From Ulvibacterium sp. (GTDB lineage: Bacteria; Bacteroidota; Bacteroidia; Flavobacteriales; Flavobacteriaceae): a DNA stretch of 64,000 nt. Positions 37,513 to 47,100 of the stretch are shown here, piece by piece. A program made the position numbers and the translations under genes. Numbering within the stretch: position 1 is the first letter of the stretch; every line of letters begins with the position of its first letter. The DNA lies in the NCBI RefSeq assembly GCF_028285715.1, contig NZ_JANQOO010000006.1, positions 1 to 64,000 of the forward strand, read 5' to 3'. Under the pieces are notes generated by a model, which was not told the origin of the DNA, ran no database searches, and saw nothing but the letters and a program-made list of their open reading frames with translations.

Positions 37513-38634
37513 GTGCTATCGCCCAAAACCAAAAGAAACATTGCTCGCATTATCCCTTTTGGAATCATTTGGTTGGTTTTGGCCTTGGTTTTCCTTACTA
37601 CGGAACAGGTCATATTCAATAGCACGGATAGTTCGTCCTCTAGTGCCATTCAGGTAGATTACAAAGTTTTTGTTTTCGCTTGTCTGGCGGTCACAGGAGT
37701 GGGGCTTCTGGTTGGGACCATTGAACTTTTGTTTCTGAATAACCTATTTGCAAAAAAAAGCTTTCTAAAAAAAATTTCTTATAAACTGGTCCTATACCTG
37801 GCATTCTCGTTTACCATAATTCTGATAATGTTTCCGATCGCTGCTTCCATTGAACTTGAAACCCATGTTTTGGATAATCAGGTATGGAAAAAATACTTTG
37901 ATTTTCTTAGTAGTGCCGAGTATCTAACTACTTTTTTGCAAATCATGGTTTCCTTGGGTATTTCACTTGTGTATGCCGAAATAAGTGACAATATTGGCCA
38001 TGGGGTCTTGATCAATTTCTTTACGGGAAAATATCATACACCCAAGGAAGAGGAAAGAATATTTATGTTCGCCGATATGAAATCGTCCACGGCAATTGCG
38101 GAAACCTTGGGTCATATAAAATACTTTGAATTGCTCCGGATGTATTATGTTGATATTTCAAACGCCATAGTCAATAGTTATGGCGAAGTATATCAATATG
38201 TAGGAGACGAGATCGTGGTGTCCTGGAAATTTGAAAAAGGAATACAAAATAACAACTGTATCCAATGTTTTTTCAACATGAAAAGGGACCTCAAGAAAAA
38301 ATCACATCGATACCAAAAACATTTTGATGTTTCCCCGGATTTTAAGGCCGGTTTTCACTTTGGGAAAGTAACTACCGGTGAAATCGGAGCTCTAAAGAAA
38401 GAAATAATATTTACGGGCGATGTTTTGAATACAACGGCTAGAATTCAATCCTTATGCAATGCAAATGCGGTTGATATCATTGTTTCGGATCATCTCTTGA
38501 ACCATTTGAATCTTGGAAAGGAATTTAAGATCAGATCGTTAGGTGAGAACAAATTGAAAGGGAAAGAGAAAACAATTGCGCTAAGCACCCTATTTAGACA
38601 TACTGCTGCTCCTTGGACCCCAAATGTCACATGA
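37513..38634 (+). CDS. Membrane-bound class III adenylate/guanylate cyclase
   Basis: 373 residues from a GTG start at 37513. Four likely transmembrane helices (about residues 11-30, 48-73, 90-116 and 136-154) precede a class III cyclase domain (about 180-365). The catalytic domain shows FADMKSST, with the first metal Asp, and YVGDEIVVSW, with the second. FKAGFHFGKVTTGEIG and TGDVLNTTARIQ follow. The product (cAMP or cGMP) cannot be decided from what I can see. The layout resembles other Bacteroidota cyclases of unknown signal. It is alone, 99 bp after the M20 gene. Confidence 0.88.
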   Translation: MLSPKTKRNIARIIPFGIIWLVLALVFLTTEQVIFNSTDSSSSSAIQVDYKVFVFACLAVTGVGLLVGTIELLFLNNLFAKKSFLKKISYKLVLYLAFSFTIILIMFPIAASIELETHVLDNQVWKKYFDFLSSAEYLTTFLQIMVSLGISLVYAEISDNIGHGVLINFFTGKYHTPKEEERIFMFADMKSSTAIAETLGHIKYFELLRMYYVDISNAIVNSYGEVYQYVGDEIVVSWKFEKGIQNNNCIQCFFNMKRDLKKKSHRYQKHFDVSPDFKAGFHFGKVTTGEIGALKKEIIFTGDVLNTTARIQSLCNANAVDIIVSDHLLNHLNLGKEFKIRSLGENKLKGKEKTIALSTLFRHTAAPWTPNVT

Positions 38635-38832
38635 TTACACGATTTTTATCTTAAAATAGCCTTGATTATTTTCCTCACTGGCCCATGTCAAAGGCTTCAG
38701 TTTCCTTAAATAAGGCAACTCTTTATCTAGTTCTAACAAAAACATCCGCAAAGTATCACAGCAAATTGATGCCTTTGTGAGCTTCCTGTTACGCTATAAT
38801 TGGATTTTTAGGCAAACTTAAAAACCGAGAAA

Positions 38833-40269
38833 ATGAAAAAGATTTATGCATTACCAATTTTAGCACTTCTGCTGTTGACAGCAAGTTGTGAAGATGACAA
38901 TGAGGCCGTTGCTCCAGAGCAGGAGGTAGAGGTGGTACCGGTAGCGGGTACTATCTCCGGGGGACCCTTTTACTTTTGTGTTGACGGTACTTCGGATTTT
39001 GTAAGCGATGTCTCCATTGACAACACGGATGCCGTTGGTGACAATAGCACCTGGGTCATTACCGATGAGGATGGAAATATCCTTGGTCTTCCACCAACGC
39101 TGGACGATGTAGGCGGTGTTGATTTTGACGGAGCCGGGCCAGGGATCTGTTTTATCTGGTACCTACGCTACGAAGACGGCCTTGTAGGTGCTGAAATGGG
39201 CATGAATGTAGATGATCTGCAAGGAACTTTTGACCTTTCCAACTCCATAGAAGTAACCCGTAGTCAACCCAATGCGGGAACCCTTTCTGGAGGACCTTAT
39301 GAATTTATGGTCGACGGCACACCGGACTTTGTGACGGAACTATCCTTAGACGATACCGATGTAGCCGGCACTAATAGTACCTGGGTTATTACAGATGACG
39401 AAGGGAATATCCTTGGTCTCCCACCTACTTTAGAGGCTGTTAAGGGTGTTGATTTTGATGGGGCCGGAGCAGGGGTCTGCTTTATCTGGTACCTGCGCTA
39501 TGAAGATGGTCTTGTAGGTGCCGAGATGGGCATGAATGCCAATGATTTGGAGGGATGTTTTAGTCTTTCCAATTCAATACAAGTAACTCGGCTAATGGGT
39601 GCCAATGCCGGTGAAATTGCAGGTGGCCCCTATGATTTCTGTATTGATGGAACCCCTGATTTTGTCGATGGAATTACACTTGATAGCTCAGAGGCCTATG
39701 GAAGTGAGAGCTCTTGGGTCATTACAGATGATGAAGGAAACATTTTAGGATTGCCACCAACCCTGGAAGCGGTTAAGGGTGTTGATTTCGATGGCGCCGG
39801 CCCAGGTGTTTGCCTCATTTGGTATTTGCGCTATGAAGGAGAATTGGAAGGTGCGGAAGTAGGCATGAACGCCAACAATTTAAAAGGGAATTTTGACCTC
39901 TCCAATCCTCTGACCGTAAATCGTAGAAAAACAGAAGCTGGAACCCTATATGGTGGCCCCTTTACCTTTAAGGTGGATGGTACCCCGGATATGGTAAGCG
40001 GGATTACTTTGGATGATTCCGAGGCTTCGGGAACCAACAGCACTTGGGTGATTACGGATGATACTGGGAAAATTTTAGGTCTACCGCCAACCCTTGAAGC
40101 AGTAGAGGGTGTTAATTTTGATGATGCCGGTGTTGGTGTATGCTTTATTTGGTACCTACGCTATGAAGATGGCCTAAAAGGAGCCGAAATGGGTATGAAT
40201 GCCAACGATTTGGAAGGATGTTTTGACCTGTCAAACTATATTAAGGTAAAAAGGGAACTGCCCCACTAA
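38833..40269 (+). CDS. Lipoprotein with four ~110-residue tandem repeats
   Basis: 478 residues with a lipoprotein signal peptide (lipobox LTASC, Cys19) and an acidic linker (DDNEAVAPEQEVEVV). Four tandem repeats start at residues 38, 148, 259 and 369. Each unit opens AGTxxGGPxxFxVDGTPDFV and contains TWVITDDxGNILGLPPTLEAV and GVDFDGAGxGVCFIWYLRYEDGL. It ends LSNxIxVTR. This domain type is familiar to me from flavobacterial surface proteins, where it usually occurs near other modules, but no function is established. Here it makes up the whole protein. The acidic residue after Cys19 suggests export to the cell surface is possible. A strong terminator follows. Confidence 0.85.
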   Translation: MKKIYALPILALLLLTASCEDDNEAVAPEQEVEVVPVAGTISGGPFYFCVDGTSDFVSDVSIDNTDAVGDNSTWVITDEDGNILGLPPTLDDVGGVDFDGAGPGICFIWYLRYEDGLVGAEMGMNVDDLQGTFDLSNSIEVTRSQPNAGTLSGGPYEFMVDGTPDFVTELSLDDTDVAGTNSTWVITDDEGNILGLPPTLEAVKGVDFDGAGAGVCFIWYLRYEDGLVGAEMGMNANDLEGCFSLSNSIQVTRLMGANAGEIAGGPYDFCIDGTPDFVDGITLDSSEAYGSESSWVITDDEGNILGLPPTLEAVKGVDFDGAGPGVCLIWYLRYEGELEGAEVGMNANNLKGNFDLSNPLTVNRRKTEAGTLYGGPFTFKVDGTPDMVSGITLDDSEASGTNSTWVITDDTGKILGLPPTLEAVEGVNFDDAGVGVCFIWYLRYEDGLKGAEMGMNANDLEGCFDLSNYIKVKRELPH

Positions 40270-40300
40270 AAAGTAAGTTCAACTTAACATAATACTGGGA

Positions 40301-40337
40301 AAGCCTGCAAATAGAATTTGCGGGCTTTTTGTTTTTT
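40301..40337 (+). terminator. Terminator of the repeat lipoprotein gene
   Basis: A 12-bp stem AAGCCTGCAAAT / ATTTGCGGGCTT (one G-T type mismatch) with a 3-base loop is followed by TTT and TTTTTT. Confidence 0.88.
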
Positions 40338-40354
40338 CCAGCAAAGAAAAAGGG

Positions 40355-42901
40355 CTATGCCGAGTTTCTACTGGCATTAATGTTTCCGTATAATGATCGG
40401 GTCACAATCTTTTCGTATAAATCCTTATGGTCGGCATTTTGTCCTATTTTTTGAAGTGCATATTGCTGAATGACCAGTAGAGGCAATACAATGTTTTCCC
40501 GAATCTTAACCGATTCCCTGGACAACTCCTCATCCTGCATTAAAATGGAATAACCGGAAATGAGCAATAACATTTCTTTGGAGAGCTTGTACTCCTCATG
40601 AAGAATATTCCAAAACTCACTGTAGGCCTCGTCTTCCTTCATATATGTGGTAAGCTCAAAATAGCACTTGGACAAGGACATCATACTATTTAGCATCAGC
40701 GCTTTAAAAAAGGGTACCTCCTTATAGAGTTTCTTGACCTCCCCTATTCTACCCTCATCCTTAAGAGCCTTGATTGCCGTACCCAAACCAAAATAACCGG
40801 GTACGTTTTGTTTTAATTGGCTCCAAGAACCTACAAAGGATATGGCTCTTAGGTCGGTAAGTTCCAGTTTTTTCTTATTTCCCCTCTTTCCGGGTCTACT
40901 TCCAATATTAGCTTTGGTATAATATTTTAGGGTACTTCGGTTTTCCAAGTATGGAATGAACATCTCATGGTTCTTTAGTGCATCGTACTTGGCAAAACTC
41001 AATTCCGATAACTCCTCGATCAGTTTTCTCGATGCTCTTGAAATAATATGCTCTTTTCCAAATAGATTATTGGACAATCCAGCAGTAAGCAACTGTTCCG
41101 AATTGTGCATAAATTGTTCCTTATTCCCATAGGTACTTGTTATGGTCTGACCCTGAATGGTAAGCTGGATCTCATGATTGGCCACATCCTTGGTCTGTGC
41201 TGCATAAAACCGATGGGTCTTGCCCCCACCCCTTGCCGGTGGTCCGCCACGTCCATCAAAGAAAATGGCCCTTATCCCATTTTTCTTGCATACTTTGGAC
41301 AAGGTTTCCTTGGTCTTCAAAATAGACCAGTTGGCTTTTAGATACCCCCCATCCTTGGTACCATCTGAAAAGCCCAGCATCATGGTATGGGTTTCGTTCC
41401 TACGGCCCAAATGTGCCCTATATTCTGGCAAGTCAAAGAGCGATTGCATTACGGCCTCCGAATTCTCCATTCCCCTCATGGTCTCGAAAAGTGGGACAAT
41501 ATCAAAACTGATCTTATTAGCCTCCCAACCGCACCATCTGAACAATCCGTAAACAAAAAGTACCGAAAAAATGTCCTCGGAATTACTAATGATATAGCGG
41601 TTGCAGCCTTCCTCTCCATTCTTTTTCTGGATGTCTGCCAACTGCGATATATTTTGGATGGTATCCCTAACTATCGCATCCTCAAAGTCCGCCGGATCCA
41701 ATGTCCATTTTTCTTTCAGAAGGATACGGGTCATTTGAGTATCGCTTAGCTCACCCAATTCCTCCTTGATTATCCCTTTTCGCTTGAGCACGCTTTCCAC
41801 AACCAGTTTATGCTTGCTATGATCCTGTCGAATATCGAGCGTTGCAAAATGGGTCTTGAAAATTCTTACCTTGTCTATAAAATAATCCAATTCCTTTACA
41901 TATAGGGAGTGGTAATCGTTTATCAATATATCGCGGATATTGCCTAACGGCTCAATGATATCCTCATAATCCATGGGTTTTTGGGAATCGAACATGGCAA
42001 TGTAAAGATTGTCTCTAAGGCTATTTAAAGGTTTCCGTAAACGCTTAAAGGTCAATTTTTTGCGCAATTGTTTTAAATCATTGTAATAGCACTTCATCAG
42101 TGTAATACGGAGTTCATCCGCTACGGCTTTGGTCATCTCAGCGGTGACAAAAGGATTGCCATCGCGATCTCCCCCTGGCCAAAAGCCTAATTTCATAATA
42201 TTGTAATTATCAAAATCCGCATCCTTGATATTGTTCTTGATGTAGGCGAAAAGTTCTCCCATGGCATCATAGTATACATTTCTAAGGATGTAAATGATAT
42301 TCTTGGCCTCGTCCAGAGGGGTGGGCTTTTGAGCATTGATCAAGGAAGTAAGCCCCAATTGTTGTAAGGTTAAATCGATGTCATTGATGCGATCTTCCAA
42401 AATTAGGGAACGTAAATCTTCCATTATATCCAGCACGGCCGGAGTATAAAATTGTGTAGGATGAGCGGTGAGTACTATGCGGGCACTAAACGTGGATAAT
42501 TTCTTGGCGATTTTGTCCCAGCTTTTGTTTTCGTTTACCAATTGAAAATAATCCTTTATGGACAAGGAAGTCGTATGTTGGTGCAACTTGGGAAAAGCCG
42601 CGTCCTCAACGCTGTCATAAAGCACTACTTGTCTTTCTACGTATTGAACTATACGGAACATGAAGTCTATCCTATCCTTTTCAGATTCAACATTGGCGTA
42701 GTTCTGAAAAAAGGCATCCAATATTTCCTGTGGTTTTTTTCCGGATTTCAGTCCCTTTTCGCATTGTTCAAAAAGCAAGGGAATCAACATACCCACATTC
42801 TCAATGTTCCTGTAGGGAAGATTAAGGAACAGGCTATTATATACGTTGAATCTATTAGTGACCGATTTCTTGAACTCCTCTAATTTTTCTGATCGTTGCA
42901 T
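40355..42901 (-). CDS. ppc: Phosphoenolpyruvate carboxylase
   Basis: Anaplerotic enzyme that carboxylates PEP to oxaloacetate. 848 residues, near the usual length. Conserved parts are LTAHPTQ with the catalytic His (about residues 140-146), GFWPGGDRDGNPFV, DIRQDHSKH and GFSDGTKDGG with the active-site lysine. The loop normally read as FHGRGG is FDGRGGPPARGGG here, with Asp549 in place of the His. A C-terminal LRAISFVGSWSQLKQN replaces the common WTQNR. These changes may be typical of the Bacteroidota branch. The gene stands alone between convergent and same-strand neighbours. Confidence 0.95.
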   Translation of the reverse strand: MQRSEKLEEFKKSVTNRFNVYNSLFLNLPYRNIENVGMLIPLLFEQCEKGLKSGKKPQEILDAFFQNYANVESEKDRIDFMFRIVQYVERQVVLYDSVEDAAFPKLHQHTTSLSIKDYFQLVNENKSWDKIAKKLSTFSARIVLTAHPTQFYTPAVLDIMEDLRSLILEDRINDIDLTLQQLGLTSLINAQKPTPLDEAKNIIYILRNVYYDAMGELFAYIKNNIKDADFDNYNIMKLGFWPGGDRDGNPFVTAEMTKAVADELRITLMKCYYNDLKQLRKKLTFKRLRKPLNSLRDNLYIAMFDSQKPMDYEDIIEPLGNIRDILINDYHSLYVKELDYFIDKVRIFKTHFATLDIRQDHSKHKLVVESVLKRKGIIKEELGELSDTQMTRILLKEKWTLDPADFEDAIVRDTIQNISQLADIQKKNGEEGCNRYIISNSEDIFSVLFVYGLFRWCGWEANKISFDIVPLFETMRGMENSEAVMQSLFDLPEYRAHLGRRNETHTMMLGFSDGTKDGGYLKANWSILKTKETLSKVCKKNGIRAIFFDGRGGPPARGGGKTHRFYAAQTKDVANHEIQLTIQGQTITSTYGNKEQFMHNSEQLLTAGLSNNLFGKEHIISRASRKLIEELSELSFAKYDALKNHEMFIPYLENRSTLKYYTKANIGSRPGKRGNKKKLELTDLRAISFVGSWSQLKQNVPGYFGLGTAIKALKDEGRIGEVKKLYKEVPFFKALMLNSMMSLSKCYFELTTYMKEDEAYSEFWNILHEEYKLSKEMLLLISGYSILMQDEELSRESVKIRENIVLPLLVIQQYALQKIGQNADHKDLYEKIVTRSLYGNINASRNSA

Positions 42902-43064
42902 AAGTGGATAAAAATTGAACTTTAGGTAATTTGCCTAGAAAAGCAAGATGGTAAATATCAGCATTATTGGGCAATTCCCGGTAGGTTTCCTATCAAAATA
43001 ACAAAATAAGGCTTGGACATCACAAAATGAACAAGGGTACCGATCCACTACCATAAAAGTGGGT

Positions 43065-43724
43065 TTAAAAAAATACCTTGTACTGCAATATCCTAAAATC
43101 CAAGGTGTTGAAATCAGGATTTTCCCTTTTCTTTTTTTTGTAAGTCTCCAAACTTCCTACAGCTCGGTTTGCCGCTCCGGAAGGCGCGGTCAACGATACT
43201 GTTTTTATGGTTCTTTGGGTTTGGGGCAATACAAAAGAATGTATTCTGGGAATGTCATCGGAAATTAGGTTCAATTCCAAACTGAATGCCTTTAAGTGTT
43301 TTCTAAAAAAGTATTCCGGCCCGTTTTTGCTATTACCTCCGGTGAACAAAAGCGTGTTTACATTGGGCAATTCCGTTAAATAACCTATTAGATTTCTAAG
43401 CTTTATATTACTCATTCCTAGGTCCGAAGCATTTATCTTTGCCCTTTCAGCACTTTCGACAATATCACAAATACCTATTTTTCTGTCCCTCAAAAAATCC
43501 ATACGCTGTCTTATGGCCTCTTCAGAGGTCTCAAATTTTAGTTCAAGCTTAAAAATACGGTCTAGAATAGGCCAAAGCTGTCCATCCCTACTGCCATAAC
43601 AAAAATCCACATCGCCTTTCTTTAAATCACCTATAGTAAATCTGGGAGGTGGCAATGTTCCTACAATGAGCTTGGTGGCCTCTGGAAAAAGGAATGGTCG
43701 GTAAGGATGGGTGTGCAAAAACAT
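43065..43724 (-). CDS. Uracil-DNA glycosylase superfamily protein
   Basis: 219 residues resembling the mismatch-type (MUG-like) branch of the uracil-DNA glycosylase fold. Motif I is KLIVGTLPPPRF (about 19-30). A YGSRDGQLWPIL segment and KIGICDIVESAERAKINASD follow, and a central strand reads NVNTLLFTGGNSKNG. The C-terminal part has a SLTAPSGAANRAVGS segment at the position of the minor-groove loop. It probably acts in base excision repair, but substrate and activity are inferred. A neighbour relation to ppc is not informative. Confidence 0.75.
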   Translation of the reverse strand: MFLHTHPYRPFLFPEATKLIVGTLPPPRFTIGDLKKGDVDFCYGSRDGQLWPILDRIFKLELKFETSEEAIRQRMDFLRDRKIGICDIVESAERAKINASDLGMSNIKLRNLIGYLTELPNVNTLLFTGGNSKNGPEYFFRKHLKAFSLELNLISDDIPRIHSFVLPQTQRTIKTVSLTAPSGAANRAVGSLETYKKKKRENPDFNTLDFRILQYKVFF

Positions 43725-43952
43725 AGGGTAATCTTAAACTAATATCCTTTGTCTTCCAACCAAGGATTGTATTTACCATGGCAATTTCGTAAATTATGAT
43801 GTATTTCTTTAAAACAAGACCCATGGGGAAAGGGGACATCAAAACCAGAAGAGGAAAAATTGCCAACCGCTCACATGGTGCCAGGAGGCCCAGAAAGATA
43901 AAAAAAAGGGTAACCGTTGAGGAAAAAATAAGTGCTTCGAAAAAGAAGTGAC

Positions 43953-44315
43953 CTAATAATCTATTCGAAAGTTAAGGTTTACATTGCCATCAGCGGTGAT
44001 ATCAAGTTCATAGGTGTAGAATCCTATGGGTAATGGAGTTTCTCCAACAAAATCAATAGGTTGTAAGGTAAACGTTTCCTCTCCCGATCTAATTTGTACG
44101 AATGCATATTGAAAGGCCGTTTCATATACAAGATACCCGGAATAGTCACCTGACGCTACATTTTCGTAAACCTCCTCGGCATCCGCAACCTGAACCTCAT
44201 CAAAGTTTCTATTACTGGCATTTTTTATACGGATGTTTATGGCATCAACATCGTCATCCCTATCCGTGCAACCAAGCGTTAAGAGAGTCAGCGCGAAAAT
44301 AAAAAATCGTTTCAT
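43953..44315 (-). CDS. Small lipoprotein of unknown function
   Basis: 120 residues with a lipoprotein signal peptide (KRFFIFALTLLTLGC, Cys16) followed by Asp-rich DRDDDVD and a beta-rich domain. This domain contains NIRIKNASNRNFDEVQVADAEEVYENVASGDYSGYLVYETAFQYAFVQI. I do not recognise a family with certainty; similar small surface-exposed lipoproteins are common in Flavobacteriia. It lies 57 bp upstream of yaaA's stop side and reads on the same strand. About 228 bp between it and the preceding glycosylase gene hold nothing I can name. Confidence 0.7.
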   Translation of the reverse strand: MKRFFIFALTLLTLGCTDRDDDVDAINIRIKNASNRNFDEVQVADAEEVYENVASGDYSGYLVYETAFQYAFVQIRSGEETFTLQPIDFVGETPLPIGFYTYELDITADGNVNLNFRIDY

Positions 44316-44371
44316 CCTTATTTTTTAAGAAAGATGTTATAAGGATAGAACGGTTGCTTTGGAAAAATATT

Positions 44372-45133
44372 CTATCGGACAAAAACAGGTTGGTTTTCCT
44401 TTAGGGTATGCTCCTTACTATACAGATAATCATCATAATCAAATCCTCTGACGTCATCCAAGGTTTTCGCATTTGTATCCAAGATATAGCGCACCATAGA
44501 GCCCCGGGCCTTTTTTGCAAAAAAGCTAATAACCTTAAGCTTATCGTTCTTCCAATCTTTAAAAATTGGTGTAATGACCGGCACCTTTAGTGCCTTCTCA
44601 TCAATGGCACCAAAATATTCGTTGCTGGCCAAATTAAGGAAAAGTTCGTCACTCTCCATTTCAGAATTTAGGTGGGCGGTCAAATCCTTTTTCCAGAATT
44701 CGTACAAATTCCTTTTTCTGTTCACCCTCAGTTGGGTTCCCATTTCCAGGCGATAGGGCTGTACCAGGTCCAAAGGTCTTAGAATACCGTATAATCCTGA
44801 AAGGATGCGAAGTGTATCCTGTAACTTTTCCAATTTTTCTTCAGGAATGGTATAGGCATCCAGACCTTGATATACATCCCCATTAAAAGCGTACATGGCA
44901 GGGCGTGCATTCTCAGGCGTAAAGGGTGTAGTGAACTTTTGATTGCGTTCCCAGTTCAGCTGGGCCAAATTATCTGAAATGCTCATTAATTTGGATAACG
45001 CCCTAGGTTTCTTCTTTAGTAAAACCTTATTGAGTCTTTTGGAGTGTTCCAAAAACTGTGGCTCCGAATATTTTGAACTCGGTAGTTCACTTTCAAAGTC
45101 CAGCGACTTGGCAGGGGAAATTACGATTTTCAT
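44372..45133 (-). CDS. yaaA: Peroxide stress protein YaaA
   Basis: 253 residues, full length for the YaaA (DUF328) family, which lowers free iron and limits oxidative DNA damage under peroxide stress in E. coli. The conserved start [13 protein letters not shown] and the motifs [44 protein letters not shown] and [14 protein letters not shown] are present. It is a single gene on the minus strand with no obvious stress-regulator site visible upstream. Confidence 0.95.
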   Translation of the reverse strand: MKIVISPAKSLDFESELPSSKYSEPQFLEHSKRLNKVLLKKKPRALSKLMSISDNLAQLNWERNQKFTTPFTPENARPAMYAFNGDVYQGLDAYTIPEEKLEKLQDTLRILSGLYGILRPLDLVQPYRLEMGTQLRVNRKRNLYEFWKKDLTAHLNSEMESDELFLNLASNEYFGAIDEKALKVPVITPIFKDWKNDKLKVISFFAKKARGSMVRYILDTNAKTLDDVRGFDYDDYLYSKEHTLKENQPVFVR

Positions 45134-45295
45134 CTGTTTCTTGATTTAGACAGACTAAAATAACAATGATTTTGGGATAATGTCCTCAAATACGGAAAGA
45201 GTTTTCGATAACTCTATATGAAAAAATAATACTGTAAACCGGAAAACTATCGTGAAGCTAATTTTCTGCTCAAGGCCGTCCTAAGAATTGATGAT

Positions 45296-46324
45296 TTACC
45301 CCCTACTCTGTTTGGAATACCCCCTCCATTTTTCGATGCATTGCATCATATCATCTGGAATTACGGAATCGAATTGCATTTGTTTCCCGGTTTTGGGATG
45401 TACGAAGCCTAGCGTCTTGGCATGCAGAGCTTGGCGTGGCAAGGCCTTGAAACAATTTTCCACAAACTGTCTATACTTTGTAAAGACCGTACCTTTTAGA
45501 ATTCGGTCTCCGCCGTATCTAACATCGTTGAACAATGTATGGCCTATATGTTTCATATGCACCCTGATCTGATGGGTCCGGCCGGTCTCCAACTTACAGG
45601 AAACCAGGGTTACGTATCCCAGACGCTCCAGTACCTTGTAGTGTGTGATGGCCTCCTTACCTTCTTCTCCGTCCGGGAATACCTGCATCTGTAATCTGTT
45701 TTTAGGGTTTCGTCCAATATGACCTTCTATTTTTCCCGTATCATTATCCATGTTGCCCCATACCAAAGCTACATATTCACGTTCCGAGGTTTTATCGAAA
45801 AATTGCTTGGCCAAGTGGGTCATAGCAGCTTCGGTCTTGGCCACTACCAACAATCCTGACGTATCCTTATCTATACGATGCACTAGTCCAGGGCGTTCGT
45901 TGGTATTCATGGGGAGATGTTCCAGATGATGAATAAGTCCATTGATCAACGTCCCCGAATAGTTGCCATGACCTGGATGCACCACCATTCCGGGAGGTTT
46001 GTCTACGACCAGTAAAGTCTCGTCCTCATAAACGATGTTAAGCGGAATATTTTCCGGAACCAATAACAACTCATGCGGCGGATGCTCAAAAAGCACTTTT
46101 ACTTCATCACCTGCCTTCACTTTGTAATTCTGCTTTACAATAGCGTCATTTACCCAAATATTTCCGGTTTTGGCCGCTTGTTGAATCTTGTTTCGCGTAG
46201 CGTTCTCTATGAAGTTCATCAAAAATTTGTCCACCCGCAGGGGTTCTTGCCCTTTTGAGGCCACAAATCTAAAATGTTCAAACAGCTCGTCCCCATCAAG
46301 TTCACGGGTACCTTGTTCTTCCAT
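45296..46324 (-). CDS. rluD: RluD-type 23S rRNA pseudouridine synthase
   Basis: 342 residues. The N-terminal S4 RNA-binding domain (LRVDKFLMNFIENATRNKIQQAAKTGNIWVND, about 36-70) is followed by the RluA/RluD catalytic domain. Its signature is HRIDKDTSGLLVVAKT, containing the catalytic Asp (about residue 150). RluD modifies helix 69 of 23S rRNA. RluC-type activity cannot be excluded, but S4 plus this neighbourhood fits RluD. It is 5 bp downstream of the PASTA gene and co-transcribed with it, a pairing conserved in Bacteroidota. Confidence 0.9.
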   Translation of the reverse strand: MEEQGTRELDGDELFEHFRFVASKGQEPLRVDKFLMNFIENATRNKIQQAAKTGNIWVNDAIVKQNYKVKAGDEVKVLFEHPPHELLLVPENIPLNIVYEDETLLVVDKPPGMVVHPGHGNYSGTLINGLIHHLEHLPMNTNERPGLVHRIDKDTSGLLVVAKTEAAMTHLAKQFFDKTSEREYVALVWGNMDNDTGKIEGHIGRNPKNRLQMQVFPDGEEGKEAITHYKVLERLGYVTLVSCKLETGRTHQIRVHMKHIGHTLFNDVRYGGDRILKGTVFTKYRQFVENCFKALPRQALHAKTLGFVHPKTGKQMQFDSVIPDDMMQCIEKWRGYSKQSRG

Positions 46325-46329
46325 AATCT

Positions 46330-46917
46330 TTAGTTGGACTGTGCCTGGATCCGAGCACTATCCGGGATAGTCCCGTTTCCACAGACCAGCTCTATTTTAG
46401 AAGTTTTTGGTAGTTTATCTCCGGGTTTTATATCCTTACCCTTATACTTTATATAGTATACCATATCCTTACCCAACTGATCAATGTAAGTTACCCGCTG
46501 TACATCCAGGCCTACGGCCCGCAACATGGAAGAGGCATTCCTTTGGGTCACTTGGATAATATTCGGTACCGTAACTTTCTTGTATCCCGAGGGGTTCACG
46601 GTAAAATAAATCTTCCGATTTTCCTTTACCTTGCTACCGGCAGATGGATCTTGTTCTATGATGGAGAATCTAGGATATGTGGGATCGTAGTTGGCGGAAT
46701 CCAATACTTCAAATCGCAATCCGGCCTCCTCTACAGCATTGCGCATTTCCATTACAGACATTTTTGAAAAATCGGGTACAACAACAAATTCTCCGTGGTT
46801 CGTTGTACTGTTCAACCAACGAAGGCTTAAAAATATAAGACCTATCAAAACCAACAAGGATAAGCCTATCTGTATCAAAAAGGTTTTGCTCTTTAGAAAA
46901 TTGAAAAAACTTCTCAT
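46330..46917 (-). CDS. PASTA domain membrane protein
   Basis: 195 residues from the ATG at 46917 (MRSFFNFLKSK). One transmembrane helix (about 13-31) anchors an external part with two PASTA domains (about 45-115 and 118-185; VPDFSKMSVMEMRNAVEEAGL and VPNIIQVTQRNASSMLRAVGLDVQRV). PASTA domains bind peptidoglycan or its precursors in kinases and penicillin-binding proteins. Here there is no catalytic domain. It is divergent from ddl, so both point to the cell wall. The TATCTTTG element (46936-46943) lies 18 bases upstream of the start. Confidence 0.88.
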   Translation of the reverse strand: MRSFFNFLKSKTFLIQIGLSLLVLIGLIFLSLRWLNSTTNHGEFVVVPDFSKMSVMEMRNAVEEAGLRFEVLDSANYDPTYPRFSIIEQDPSAGSKVKENRKIYFTVNPSGYKKVTVPNIIQVTQRNASSMLRAVGLDVQRVTYIDQLGKDMVYYIKYKGKDIKPGDKLPKTSKIELVCGNGTIPDSARIQAQSN

Positions 46918-46935
46918 GGTCAAATAATCGTCGGA

Positions 46936-46943
46936 CAAAGATA
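46936..46943 (-). promoter_or_regulatory. Candidate -7 element of the PASTA-rluD unit
   Basis: TATCTTTG on the minus strand fits TAnnTTTG and lies 18 bases before the ATG at 46917. Confidence 0.4.
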
Positions 46944-47100
46944 GGAAATGAGCCAAAACAAATGGTTTTAACCCTTTAAAAGTTGATGGATCCTATCCTT
47001 GTTTACTAAAAAATCAATACGTGGTTGTGCCATGGAATTGTTTTTTACTTACTTTGGGCTTTGGACGGCATGGCCTGCCAACTTCCTATTGAATTATACT

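Noticed and set aside
43627-43866. 79-residue minus-strand frame near the glycosylase gene
   Set aside because: It overlaps the start of the glycosylase gene in another frame and has no family match that I recognise.
46999-47100. Upstream extension of ddl
   Set aside because: The added 34 residues are hydrophobic and not part of the D-Ala-D-Ala ligase family; the conserved N-terminus starts at 47101.
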